A stretch of 64,000 nucleotides of DNA from Bombilactobacillus mellifer (GCF_000970795.1 NZ_KQ034028.1:349537-413536), one strand, 5' to 3'; counted from the first letter of the stretch, positions 43,708-52,333 are shown. Program-made: numbers and translations. Notes: generated from the sequence alone by a model not told the origin.

Positions 43708-45622
43708 ATTAGCTTGGCGCGGCTTAGTTCACCATGGTCAACAATATGGAATGTTTGTCTTTGCGAGTGCCGTTTTAGTGGCTTTAAATTATATTTTTAC
43801 GGCGTTGGTCAATAATTCGAGTCTGCACCAGGCTATGAATGGCCAGTATTTAATTATCATTGCACGGCTGTGTTTGATCTTTGTATTAATGCTGGCGGTT
43901 GTTTTTATGTTTTATGTGAATAGTTTTTTGCTCCAGCAACGGGATCGAGAATTAGGTTTATATAATATGCTGGGTCTCACACGCGGTAATTTGGGCATGA
44001 TTATGTTTTGGGAAAATTTAATGCTTTATATCGCCGCTGTAGGTCTAGGATTATTAGCTGGAATTAGTTTTTTAAAAATTGCTTTTTTAGTCTTACAGCA
44101 CTTGACGACGATGCAACATTTACATGAAGAAATTAAGCTGGCCAGTGTCAACAAGGTTGCAGTAATGTTTGGGGTCATCTATGGGCTATTGTTACTATAT
44201 GATATTGGTCGTATGCGGCGGGTCAAACCGATTACTTTGTGGCAACAGGCTAACGCAGGTGAACAAGAACCGCGTAGCCATTGGGTGAGTGGTATTTTAG
44301 GGGTTGTCTGTTTAGGGGCAGGTTTTGTCATCGCAGTCCGCACGCACCCCAATATATCGGCTTTTTTCTCCTTTATGGGTGCAATTATTTTGGTAGTAAT
44401 AGGCACTTACTTAGTTTTTATCAGTGGTAGTATTTTATTATTGAAATTTTTAAAAAACCGCCCACAGTACTATTATCAACCGCAACATTTTATTGCAGTT
44501 TCCGGAATGTTGCATCGGATGAAACAAAATGGCGCCAGCTTAGCCTCTATTTGTCTTTTATGTACCTCGATTTTAGTCACAATGATTATGACGGCTAGTT
44601 TGTATTTTGGCAGTAGTAGTGTCTTACGTTTATGGAATCCCTATGACGTGATGATCAGTCAACCTCAACCGCTGAATAAAACGCAACAACAGCAACTACA
44701 CCAGCTAGCTCACCGCCAGCAGCTCCAAGTGCAGCCGCAACATCAACTGACAATGACCCAACCCGTCTTGGGAGAAATTCAAGGATCTGTATTTGTCAAA
44801 AGCCAAGCCACGCCGACTTATCAGTTGGCTACTTTAACCGTGGCTAATTATAATCACTTAAATCACACCCATTATCATTTAAAAGCTAACGAAATTCTGT
44901 TCTACTCACCGGATTCCAATTTACATTTGACCCAACTGACAATCAAACAACAACATTATAAGGTACGCATGTTGCATCATTTTAATTTGTATTTTAACTA
45001 TGAACATTCCGTAACAACGCCTCTTTTTGTCGTGGCCGCCAATCGTACGCAGGCGCAAGCCATTAATCCGCAACGGTGGCTCACGGTGACGGGCTTTAAT
45101 CTTCGAGGTAAACCGCAACGCCAAATTCACTTTGCCCAGCAAATGCAAGCCCTGTGGCAATTAGATCCCAGCATGTATTCGGTCCGAGCGCAAATGGCCG
45201 CCTTTTGGAATTCATTATTTGGGGGGTTCTTTTTCTTAGGCATTCTGATCAGTATTGCCATGGCTTTGACAACGGCTTTAATGATTTATTATAAACAAAT
45301 TGCTGAAGGAACAGCGGACAGACAGCGATTTTGGACAATGCAGCAAGTCGGTTTAAGTTTGGCAGAAAGTCGTAAAGCGATTTATAGTCAAGTGTTAACC
45401 GTATTCTTTTTGCCTATTGTGGGGGCGGTAGTGATTACTGGTTTTGCTTTGCCCGCGATCATTAATGTTTTAAAAGTATTTTCGTTATATAATATCCATT
45501 TATTATTAGCGGTTGCAGCGATCACTTTACTTTTGTTAATCATTTTGTATGTCGCGTTATATTTATTAACCACACAAGTTTATTCCCGACTGGTACGCGT
45601 GGAATTTAATCCTCAAAATTGA
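43694..45622 (+). CDS. FtsX-like ABC permease, BceB type
   Basis: A 642-aa permease. It has ten predicted membrane segments and, between helices 7 and 8 (residues about 315-500), the large extracellular domain characteristic of BceB, rich in His and Gln. Positions LLQQRDRELGLYNMLGLTRG near the start are the FtsX motif. ATG 43694 follows GGAGGTGAAG; the in-frame GTG nine bases earlier overlaps that site. It determines substrate specificity; the peptide it handles is unknown. Confidence 0.92.
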   Translation: MLKLKLAWRGLVHHGQQYGMFVFASAVLVALNYIFTALVNNSSLHQAMNGQYLIIIARLCLIFVLMLAVVFMFYVNSFLLQQRDRELGLYNMLGLTRGNLGMIMFWENLMLYIAAVGLGLLAGISFLKIAFLVLQHLTTMQHLHEEIKLASVNKVAVMFGVIYGLLLLYDIGRMRRVKPITLWQQANAGEQEPRSHWVSGILGVVCLGAGFVIAVRTHPNISAFFSFMGAIILVVIGTYLVFISGSILLLKFLKNRPQYYYQPQHFIAVSGMLHRMKQNGASLASICLLCTSILVTMIMTASLYFGSSSVLRLWNPYDVMISQPQPLNKTQQQQLHQLAHRQQLQVQPQHQLTMTQPVLGEIQGSVFVKSQATPTYQLATLTVANYNHLNHTHYHLKANEILFYSPDSNLHLTQLTIKQQHYKVRMLHHFNLYFNYEHSVTTPLFVVAANRTQAQAINPQRWLTVTGFNLRGKPQRQIHFAQQMQALWQLDPSMYSVRAQMAAFWNSLFGGFFFLGILISIAMALTTALMIYYKQIAEGTADRQRFWTMQQVGLSLAESRKAIYSQVLTVFFLPIVGAVVITGFALPAIINVLKVFSLYNIHLLLAVAAITLLLLIILYVALYLLTTQVYSRLVRVEFNPQN

Positions 45623-45699
45623 TCCAAAAGCAAAGGATACACTCAGCTTTAATCCATCAATACAGGGTAGACAAGTAGATAAATTCACACCAATTACGC

Positions 45700-45734
45700 A
45701 AAAAAATCCTTCACCGGCTTGTGAAGGATTTTTG
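45700..45734. terminator. Bidirectional terminator after the Bce-type operon
   Basis: AAAAAATCCTTCAC and GTGAAGGATTTTT pair perfectly around CGGCTT. It serves the transporter operon and the convergent sulfur operon. Confidence 0.92.
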
Positions 45735-45760
45735 GCGTCAGCACAATGAAAGATTACACT

Positions 45761-45979
45761 TTATTTTTGAATGCTAATCGTCCACGCGCCATTATCATGC
45801 TGTTCAAAATTGGTGATTTGAAGATGGTTTTGATCACAATAATTAGGCAGGGTCTCTACTGCTTCAGGGCAGGTAAAGGTTAACTCAATTTCTTCACCAT
45901 CTAAACAATCGCCTAAAGTTTTTTGCAGAGTTAAAAGTGGAACGGGACAATCTTTGCCGCTAACATCAATTTTTTTCAT
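45761..45979 (-). CDS. TusA/YeeD-like sulfur-carrier protein
   Basis: A 72-aa TusA-family protein. The conserved CPxP motif is in VSGKDCPVPLLTLQK (Cys11), which in relatives carries a persulfide. The gene is last in an operon with a YeeE-family channel, as in yeeE-yeeD pairs where YeeD (TsuB) accepts or processes imported thiosulfate. ATG 45979 follows AGGTGAT. Confidence 0.9.
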   Translation of the reverse strand: MKKIDVSGKDCPVPLLTLQKTLGDCLDGEEIELTFTCPEAVETLPNYCDQNHLQITNFEQHDNGAWTISIQK

Positions 45980-46008
45980 AAAAATCACCTACTTATAGAA
46001 TATGTTGA

Positions 46009-47082
46009 CTAATTGGTAGCTTCTGGTTGTTTAATTATTTTAAAATGTTTTTTATCGCTGGGATTCCCCTTTTGCACTGGAAATTCTTGGGGGTGTTTTT
46101 GATGACTCTTATCCCAATCATACCAGCCACCGTCAAAAATATGGACCTGTTTCCAACCATTATCTTTGGCCAGGAAAAAGGCCGGACAAGCACGCCAACC
46201 CGTGCCGCAATAAAAAACAGTTTCTTTATTAGGAGTAATGCCTTTACTCTTCCAATATTGCAGGATGCGCTGAGGATTTTTCATCGTCCAATCTTTATTC
46301 ATTAAATAATAGACGTCACTGCTGGTCTTACTTACCCGTGCATACACCGCACCGTTGACCTCGCCGGTGTTTTTAATATAGTTGTAGCCACTAATATTGC
46401 CGACATATTCGTCCCAACTTCTAGTACTTGCTAAAACTAATTTGGGATGTTTTTGCCGATATTGCCGAAAGTCATTGGCTGTTCGAATGAGATCTTCCGG
46501 ATGTGCCGGTGTTTGACGACCAAAGTTGGATTTAGCTACAGGCTTGAGGGTTCCTTTTTGAAGCGGCAGCTTATTATTTTTCCAAGCATTTAAGCCGCCA
46601 TCGACGATTTTGATATTTTTAATCCCCAGCCAATAACCCACAAATTCTACTCGAGCGGAGGAAAGGGCATCTTCGGAATAAACAAGCACCGGTGTGTTTT
46701 TCGTAATTCCTTTTTTCAAAAAAGCATCCCGGCATTGTTTAAAGCTTAAAATGTTCCAATGATTTTGTTCCGTTTCAATTTCTAAAGTATCAAATTGAAC
46801 CGCGCGTGGTAAATGGCCTTTAGCATAACTAGTTTTTTTACCGTAAGAAGTCTCCAAAACCACGGTTTGCGGATGCTGCTTAATTTCTTGATTAGCTGCT
46901 TTGGCATCAATATAAAAATGTGAATGTTCTGTCTTCACTAACCGGCTTTTGTCCGGAGCGATAGTTTTGGCAGGTTTGGCTGCGTTGTTTCCGCTTTTGC
47001 AGTCTGCTTGAACATTCGTGGTGCTCAGACAGCCGACAGTGAACAGTAAAACAAAAGATAAAGTAAGCTTTTTAATTTTCAT
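46009..47082 (-). CDS. Tandem-rhodanese sulfurtransferase, exported lipoprotein
   Basis: A 357-aa protein with an N-terminal signal sequence (MKIKKLTLSFVLLFTVGC) whose lipobox-like TVGC would leave Cys18 lipidated. Two rhodanese domains follow: residues about 55-180 and 195-345. Only the second has the active-site loop YCGTGWR (Cys292); the first has Ser136 (VLVYSEDAL) at that place. This matches thiosulfate or mercaptopyruvate sulfurtransferases. GAGGGAA precedes ATG 47082. It overlaps the YeeE gene by 11 bases, so the two are coupled. Action outside the membrane is inferred. Confidence 0.9.
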   Translation of the reverse strand: MKIKKLTLSFVLLFTVGCLSTTNVQADCKSGNNAAKPAKTIAPDKSRLVKTEHSHFYIDAKAANQEIKQHPQTVVLETSYGKKTSYAKGHLPRAVQFDTLEIETEQNHWNILSFKQCRDAFLKKGITKNTPVLVYSEDALSSARVEFVGYWLGIKNIKIVDGGLNAWKNNKLPLQKGTLKPVAKSNFGRQTPAHPEDLIRTANDFRQYRQKHPKLVLASTRSWDEYVGNISGYNYIKNTGEVNGAVYARVSKTSSDVYYLMNKDWTMKNPQRILQYWKSKGITPNKETVFYCGTGWRACPAFFLAKDNGWKQVHIFDGGWYDWDKSHQKHPQEFPVQKGNPSDKKHFKIIKQPEATN

Positions 47083-48121
47083 TATTAATTTCCCTCGACA
47101 TTGGTCTGATATATAAAAAGTAGGATCCAATCCATAAACCAAAAGTAATAAAGATAATATTAGTCAGTGATTCCAAAGATAACATGGCATTGCCGACAAT
47201 CCCATTGGCCAAAATGCAGCCATTGCCTACTACGGCGCCAAATCCCATTAAACAACCACCAACAAAAGATAACATGATATCTTTACCACTATAATTTTTA
47301 AAGGCAAATTCTTTGTTGGAAAAAGTAAAGGTAAAAGAACCCAAAATTAGACCCACCACGAATAATTCGCCCCAGTCCAGTTTGACCGCGGCACTACCAA
47401 AAAAGTTTTGCCAAGAAATTAGAGGCCCTAGAGTTGCAACACTGCCATAACGGCCGGTTTGATAGCTAAAATAAAAGCTTAAACCAGCAATAATTCCTAA
47501 AATGGCTGCTGTAATAAAGGGATTCCAGCGTTGTCTTAACAAATAATCAGAAATTTTCGTTTTGGAGGAATGTTTTTGAAATTTACTGAGGTAAGAATTG
47601 GCTTGTCCCAGTTTTTGTTTATAAATTACAAAAAGAAAAATTACAAAAAGTGGTACTAACAAAAATAGGGGATTGAACCGAATCAGATTCGTATAGTTGG
47701 CACTAGTTAGTGTGGATTGCTGTAATTGATTATTTAAGGGTGATAGCGGACCTTGTTTCGTTGCAACTGCGATCAGCATAAAACTTAAGGCTGCAATTAA
47801 ACCGGTGATCCGACCGTCACCAATTTTAATCATAGCCGTCGTGATACAGCCGCTGCACATGGCGGCTCCAAAGCCAAAAAAGAGACCGCCAATAATTTCG
47901 GAGCTTACCGAAAAGGGAACTTGGGCGGCTTCAGGAATTACATGTAGCGCAATCAGTGAAAAATAAATAACACTGGTGGTTAAAATAATAAAAAAGAACC
48001 ACCATAAACCATCTAATTTTTTTTCTACATAAATATCTCGTAAACTAGCAGATAAACATAAGCGACTTCGTTTAAGGAAAAAGCCAAAGGCTAATCCCAT
48101 AATTAATCCTGATATCAACAT
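47072..48121 (-). CDS. tsuA: YeeE/YedE-family thiosulfate transporter
   Basis: A 349-aa membrane protein with about nine helices in two similar halves. Cysteines Cys22 (KRSRLCLSA), Cys89/92 (AAMCSGC), Cys290 and Cys302 (GNGCILANG) occupy the places of the conserved pore cysteines in YeeE, which pass thiosulfate across the membrane. First gene of a three-gene operon with the rhodanese lipoprotein and the TusA-like protein. Selenium or other sulfur substrates remain possible. Confidence 0.9.
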   Translation of the reverse strand: MLISGLIMGLAFGFFLKRSRLCLSASLRDIYVEKKLDGLWWFFFIILTTSVIYFSLIALHVIPEAAQVPFSVSSEIIGGLFFGFGAAMCSGCITTAMIKIGDGRITGLIAALSFMLIAVATKQGPLSPLNNQLQQSTLTSANYTNLIRFNPLFLLVPLFVIFLFVIYKQKLGQANSYLSKFQKHSSKTKISDYLLRQRWNPFITAAILGIIAGLSFYFSYQTGRYGSVATLGPLISWQNFFGSAAVKLDWGELFVVGLILGSFTFTFSNKEFAFKNYSGKDIMLSFVGGCLMGFGAVVGNGCILANGIVGNAMLSLESLTNIIFITFGLWIGSYFLYIRPMSREINNEN

Positions 48122-48349
48122 AATTCACCACGTAACTTGAATTGAGATTAGTTGAACTTGCGAATGATCAGGGGTTAGTGGAGGCGATGAAATCCTCCAA
48201 TGATCTAGCGATTAATGGGATAAAATAAGTAAGCGTTTTACTATCAGCAAAATAAATTCTCAATCATATGTAAAAGTTTAAGTAATGATTGATTCATACA
48301 AAAGCATCCCATCACTCCCTTTGTTCTTAAAATCACATTCACAAGTACA
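48122..48349 (-). promoter_or_regulatory. Long, potentially structured leader of the sulfur operon
   Basis: The predicted transcript has about 227 nt before the YeeE start. It contains ATGGGAT (48215-48221) able to pair with ATCCCAT (48306-48312), enclosing TCAATCAT/ATGATTGA (48260-48267 with 48285-48292), and downstream a TGGAGG/CCTCCA hairpin (48179-48184 with 48194-48199) nested in GATCA/TGATC (48166-48170 with 48201-48205). No T run. It matches no riboswitch I know. Confidence 0.4.
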
Positions 48350-48355
48350 AAAATA

Positions 48356-48384
48356 ACTATAATACAGAAATAATTATAATTCAA
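48356..48384 (-). promoter_or_regulatory. Promoter of the sulfur operon
   Basis: On the reverse strand TTGAAT (48379-48384), exactly 17 bp, TATAGT (48356-48361). Confidence 0.65.
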
Positions 48385-48621
48385 TATGAAAAAAATGTTG
48401 ATGGTCTCTTACGGAATTTTAAAATCTTGTTTCGGAAGCTTTTGCTTGTCAGATTATAACTTGAAAATAACGCGATTTATTGACAGCAAACCTGAAAGAA
48501 GTGCTATGATAGAACATGTGTTATTTTCAGTAATTACAATTCATAGTGCATCATTCTTGGAAGAAATGGCATTATACGAACAATAAGTAATGACAAAATA
48601 ACATGAGGCTTTTGAGGAAAG

Positions 48622-49995
48622 TTGGATTTAGAGGTTATGAGTTCTATACAAAAAAGTCCCTTAACTCCGCAAGTACGTTTATCCCATAAGCATCATATGA
48701 CGATTCATTGGAAGGAATTAATTCATAATGATAATGTGGTCGCCGTAAAAGCGCGTTTTAAAGAGCGGGCGTCATTAGTGGGGCGCGTGGGGATTATTAT
48801 GCTAGCTTGTGGTACTGGTGCGTGGCGGGTCCGATCGGCGATGAATACCACTGCGCGTGCTTTGGGTATGACCTGTTCGGCAGATATCGGTTTAGTAACC
48901 ATCTCTTTTACTTGTTTTGGACCAGAACGGAGTTATTCGCAAGTGTTATCGCTGCCTACCAGTGGGGTCAATACGGATAAATTAGCCCGAATGGAGCAGC
49001 TGGTTCGGCAATTACCAAAATTATGTCAAACAAAGACAATACGGGAATTACATATTATCTTGGATCAGATTCAGCATTTGTCCGGCAATTATACACCACC
49101 GTTAGCAGCGTTGGCAGCTGCCCTAGCTTGTAGTGCCTTCGTTTTTTTGCTGGGCGGCGGTTTAGTAGAAATGTGTTGCTGTTTTGTCGGCGCGGGGATT
49201 GGTAATTGGGTGCGCAAATTAATGCTAGATCGTCACTTAACCATTATCGCTTGTATTGCGACTAGTGTGGCTTTAGCAGGTGTGGCTTATTTAGGTTGTT
49301 TTAAATTTTTGGAATTAGTCATCGGTGTTTCTGCCCGCCACGAAGCGGGATATATTGGCGCCATGTTATTTGTCATTCCCGGTTTTCCCTTTATTACCAG
49401 TATGTTGGATATGGCTAAATTAGATATGAAGTCGGGTTTGGAACGGCTGCTGTATGCATTGATGATTACAACCACGGCTGCTTTGGTGGGCTTAATGGTA
49501 GCGTTATTAGTTCATTTCAAGCCAGATAATTTTGCCCCTTTACAGCTATCCGCGGAATTATTATTTTTATTACGTTTGCCAGCGAGTTTTTGTGGAGTAT
49601 TTGGATTTTCCATTATGTTTAATAGTCCACCGAAGATGGCGGCTTGTGCCGGGTTAATCGGTGCTGTGGCTAATACCTTACGCTTAGAATTGGTTGACTT
49701 GACTACCATGCCTCCTAGCGCAGCGGCGTTTATCGGGGCTTTAGTAGCTGGTTTGATTGCTTCGGTAGTTAATCGCCATACTGATCATTTTCCCCGAGTT
49801 TCATTAACAGTGCCGGCCATTGTCATTATGATTCCCGGCTTATATATTTATCGCGGAATTTATAATTTAGGCATTAATGCTGTAGGAGTTGGAGCTTTAT
49901 GGCTGTCTCGGGCGGCCTTAACTATTATGTTTTTACCTCTGGGATTATTTGTGGCCCGGGTTTTGTTAGATAAAGATTGGCGCCATTGTAATTAA
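48622..49995 (+). CDS. Threonine/serine exporter ThrE family protein
   Basis: A 457-aa fusion of the two ThrE halves: an N-terminal soluble domain (about residues 30-160, with SLVGRVGIIMLACGTGAWRVRSAM) and ten membrane helices containing FVIPGFPFITSMLDMAKLD and VPAIVIMIPGLYIYRGIYNLG. Homologues export L-threonine, L-serine or, in other bacteria, small dicarboxylates. A perfect TTGACA at 48480-48485 with TATGAT at 48505-48510 (19-bp spacing) may be its promoter. TTG 48622 follows GAGGAAAG; ATG 48637 is an alternative. Confidence 0.9.
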   Translation: MDLEVMSSIQKSPLTPQVRLSHKHHMTIHWKELIHNDNVVAVKARFKERASLVGRVGIIMLACGTGAWRVRSAMNTTARALGMTCSADIGLVTISFTCFGPERSYSQVLSLPTSGVNTDKLARMEQLVRQLPKLCQTKTIRELHIILDQIQHLSGNYTPPLAALAAALACSAFVFLLGGGLVEMCCCFVGAGIGNWVRKLMLDRHLTIIACIATSVALAGVAYLGCFKFLELVIGVSARHEAGYIGAMLFVIPGFPFITSMLDMAKLDMKSGLERLLYALMITTTAALVGLMVALLVHFKPDNFAPLQLSAELLFLLRLPASFCGVFGFSIMFNSPPKMAACAGLIGAVANTLRLELVDLTTMPPSAAAFIGALVAGLIASVVNRHTDHFPRVSLTVPAIVIMIPGLYIYRGIYNLGINAVGVGALWLSRAALTIMFLPLGLFVARVLLDKDWRHCN

Positions 49996-50029
49996 GTCCA
50001 ACTACTTTTCGTAGTGGGGCTTTTTTAAT
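49994..50029 (+). terminator. Terminator of the ThrE-family gene
   Basis: AAGTCC-A-ACTAC pairs with GTAGT-G-GGGCTT around TTTTC, then six T. Confidence 0.85.
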
Positions 50030-50196
50030 TAGTCCTTGATCTCTAGTGTACTTGAAGGTCTATTTTAAAGTTCAAAGAGGTGATGAGTTCAATTAAATCA
50101 TTTCCATAAACATGATAGGCAATGAAGAAAGGATTAGTTTTTCAAAAAAATCAACCAACGTATTTATAGTCTGACTTGATAAGAGGAGGATCTCTA

Positions 50197-50544
50197 ATGC
50201 AAAAGCAAACTGCTGGCCGTAAACAACTGGGAGACTTAGCACCTAAGTTTGCCCAACTCAATGATGATGTTTTATTTGGTGAAGTGTGGTCGCGGGAACA
50301 ACAAATGTGTGTCCATGATCGGAGTCTGATTACTTGTGCCGCGTTGATGGCCCAAGGACTATTTCCACAATTAGAGTCGCATATGCATCTGGCGCAACAA
50401 AATGGGGTGACCCAAACAGAAATGGTTGAATTAGTGACGCACCTAGCTTTTTATTGTGGATGGCCGAAAGCCTGGTCCGCGTTTGACTTGGTCAAAAAAG
50501 TTTTTGGTACAAGTGCGACTTCGACCACAAAAAATCAGGACTGA
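50197..50544 (+). CDS. Carboxymuconolactone-decarboxylase-like (AhpD-fold) protein
   Basis: A 115-aa protein with the CMD pattern: VWSREQQMCVHDRSLITCAALMAQG, then HMHLAQQNGVTQTEMVELVTHLAFYCGWPKA. Members include gamma-carboxymuconolactone decarboxylase and alkylhydroperoxidase AhpD relatives; the AhpD CxxC is absent, so peroxidase activity is unlikely. Often linked to detoxification. ATG 50197 follows GAGGAGG. Single gene. Confidence 0.88.
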   Translation: MQKQTAGRKQLGDLAPKFAQLNDDVLFGEVWSREQQMCVHDRSLITCAALMAQGLFPQLESHMHLAQQNGVTQTEMVELVTHLAFYCGWPKAWSAFDLVKKVFGTSATSTTKNQD

Positions 50545-50647
50545 TGGGATAATTCGCCAATAACTTTTCTCAACGGTTTTGTTAGCGTTTAATTTCCGGT
50601 ACACTAAAGGGTGAAAACTGGCGCTTCAATTAAGAAATAGGAGTTAA

Positions 50648-50662
50648 CACGTTAATAACGTG
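50648..50662. promoter_or_regulatory. Perfect palindrome, possible operator
   Basis: CACGTTA-A-TAACGTG, 7-bp arms with one central base, in the gap between the CMD gene and the comK-like gene. Its binder is unknown. Confidence 0.4.
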
Positions 50663-50696
50663 CAAATTACTGTAAATTGTGGAGTTTGAACCAATA

Positions 50697-50735
50697 AAAA
50701 AGACTGACAACCAGAGTGCTGGTGGTCAGCTTTTT
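50697..50735 (+). terminator. Strong terminator in the gap before the ComK-like gene
   Basis: CTGACAACCAG and CTGGTGGTCAG form an 11-bp stem (one G-T pair) around AGTG, with A6 before and T5 after. It lies 150 bases beyond the CMD stop, so it either ends a long 3' UTR or a short independent RNA. Confidence 0.8.
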
Positions 50736-50803
50736 GGGTGGACTCTACAAAGAGTACTTGAAAGTGCCAGGTTTCAAAATTATGGATCGGAGGAACAAAG
50801 TAC

Positions 50804-51607
50804 ATGCTACTACCCAATGACTATTGGTTAGATAAAATTTTGACAAAATCTTTTTTATTATCGCCCCGCGCTTTACGGCATATGGCAATTGATGATGAAT
50901 TTCCTTTAACTCCAACAGTAATGGCCTTATATGATTTGCGGACACGTGCACAGTGTGAATGGTCCACAGTAATAGTAGATGCTAAGTTTGGTTGTCTGCT
51001 CACTCATCGGACGACTCGGCAATTAATTAATCATTTTTTGCATCACAATTTGGTCGATCTGCATCTGTCCCGTATTCTACTTTTGTATCATCAACGCCGC
51101 CGCTTTTTACCGTTAATCTTGGGGAATGCGGTGTATTTACCGTTACATGGGGCCCAACAAACAACAAGTGATTGGATAGGGTTGCATTGGCAACGATATT
51201 TTTTCCAAAATCGGGCCGCCCAATGGGTTCAATTTCAAACTCTCAATCATTACCATTTACAATTTGCTTATAGTTCTCAGCGCAGTCTTTTAAGGGCGAT
51301 TCACGATGCTTGTTATTTAGCACATTACTGTTACTGGTTGACGGTCCAATTAGTGCAGAATTTAGGTTATCAATTACAAGCTTCAACAGTACGCAATTTA
51401 CTTTGGTTATTTGAGCAGTGTTCTTGTACATTACATAAAAACTTGCCGCCCACAGCTGCGGAGAGTAAACGGTTTTTACAAACTTTTCAAATCTGGACTT
51501 TGCAACAAGTTGTGGCGTTACCTGAATTTTCTTGGTCTGCGCAAATGCAACAACAAGTCGTTCACGAATGGTCTGCTTTGTTAATGGGACATCGTTATCT
51601 GTGGTGA
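50804..51607 (+). CDS. comK: ComK-like competence regulator
   Basis: A 267-aa protein whose central part fits ComK: a short basic stretch, FLPLILGNAVYLPLHGAQQTTSDWIGLHW resembles the ComK core (PxxxxxxxxFxPT...WI), then a second strand block (HYHLQFAYSSQRSLLRAIHDA). It is longer than Bacillus ComK (192 aa) by a C-terminal helical extension with several Trp and Cys. ComK-type regulators in lactobacilli are thought to influence DNA-uptake genes. GGAGGA precedes the ATG. A sigma-like gene follows 118 bases on. Assignment is from motif pattern only. Confidence 0.72.
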   Translation: MLLPNDYWLDKILTKSFLLSPRALRHMAIDDEFPLTPTVMALYDLRTRAQCEWSTVIVDAKFGCLLTHRTTRQLINHFLHHNLVDLHLSRILLLYHQRRRFLPLILGNAVYLPLHGAQQTTSDWIGLHWQRYFFQNRAAQWVQFQTLNHYHLQFAYSSQRSLLRAIHDACYLAHYCYWLTVQLVQNLGYQLQASTVRNLLWLFEQCSCTLHKNLPPTAAESKRFLQTFQIWTLQQVVALPEFSWSAQMQQQVVHEWSALLMGHRYLW

Positions 51608-51725
51608 CCAATAGTCATCCAATTGTAATGTTAATGCAGATTGGCGGGTAACATGACAGCGTCGAAAATGGTAAATTAACTGCACCATAAGCGCTTGTGG
51701 AATAAATAGTAAAGGATTATTTCAC

Positions 51726-52223
51726 ATGATTACCCATGATTTAGCAACTGGTTTTACCTTAGCGCTCGACCATCGGGCCTTAATTCAAGGTGCTTTAAAA
51801 CGGGGGCACATTGTCTTAGGGCAAACCATCTTTGATGATGCACTGCAAGAAAGTTATCTGTTATATGCTCAAACTTGGGCCCACAGTCAATTAGAATTAA
51901 AACAGTTTAATCCGTTTATTTTTCAAAAAATCGTCTGGCGTGCTCTGGATTGGTGGCGAGCCCAAGCTGCGCATCGTCAAATAATTCATGATTCTTTTTT
52001 ACCGCAACAGCTCGCTGTTAACGCCACGACTGCCAATATAATTGATCACTGGTTAGCAGTAGAACAACTCGTCCCGCAATTGACTAGATTACAATTAATT
52101 ATTCTACAACAGCACTATTGTCAAGGACTAACTTTGAAACATTTGGCGGCAAAGTTAAAGGTCAGTGAGCGTTATTTACGCCAACAGCGGGCCCGCTTAC
52201 GCCAACAATTACGTTTGGAATAA
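51726..52223 (+). CDS. Short sigma-70-like protein (ComX/SigH-like)
   Basis: A 165-aa protein with a region-2-like N-terminal half (DDALQESYLLYAQTW, FIFQKIVWRALDWWRAQAA) and a region-4-like helix-turn-helix at the C terminus (LQLIILQQHYCQGLTLKHLAAKLKVSERYLRQQRARLRQ). It could be an alternative sigma factor or a related regulator. AAAGGA lies 9 bases before the ATG. It is next to the comK-like gene and distinct from the SigH-like factor at 26388-26972. Confidence 0.75.
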   Translation: MITHDLATGFTLALDHRALIQGALKRGHIVLGQTIFDDALQESYLLYAQTWAHSQLELKQFNPFIFQKIVWRALDWWRAQAAHRQIIHDSFLPQQLAVNATTANIIDHWLAVEQLVPQLTRLQLIILQQHYCQGLTLKHLAAKLKVSERYLRQQRARLRQQLRLE

Positions 52224-52290
52224 GCTCGCTATAACGAAACCTCCTCAGTTAGCCCCTGAAAAGATGTTTTTTCTTGATTTATAACTATAA

Positions 52291-52333
52291 AAATCCTCCC
52301 CACTACGCAAATTATAGTGGGGAGGATTACTTT
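52291..52333. terminator. Strong bidirectional-type terminator after the sigma-like gene
   Basis: AATCCTCCCCACTA and TAGTGGGGAGGATT form a perfect 14-bp stem around a 9-nt loop, with A5 before and TTTT shortly after. Confidence 0.82.

Noticed and set aside
48386-48586. A 66-codon ORF upstream of the ThrE-family gene
   Set aside because: It has no ribosome-binding site, overlaps the sulfur-operon promoter on one side and a TTGACA/TATGAT promoter inside its frame, and shows no protein-like pattern.
51243-51611. Reverse-strand 122-codon ORF inside the ComK-like gene
   Set aside because: It lies wholly antisense to a better supported gene, lacks a ribosome-binding site and has no recognisable domain.
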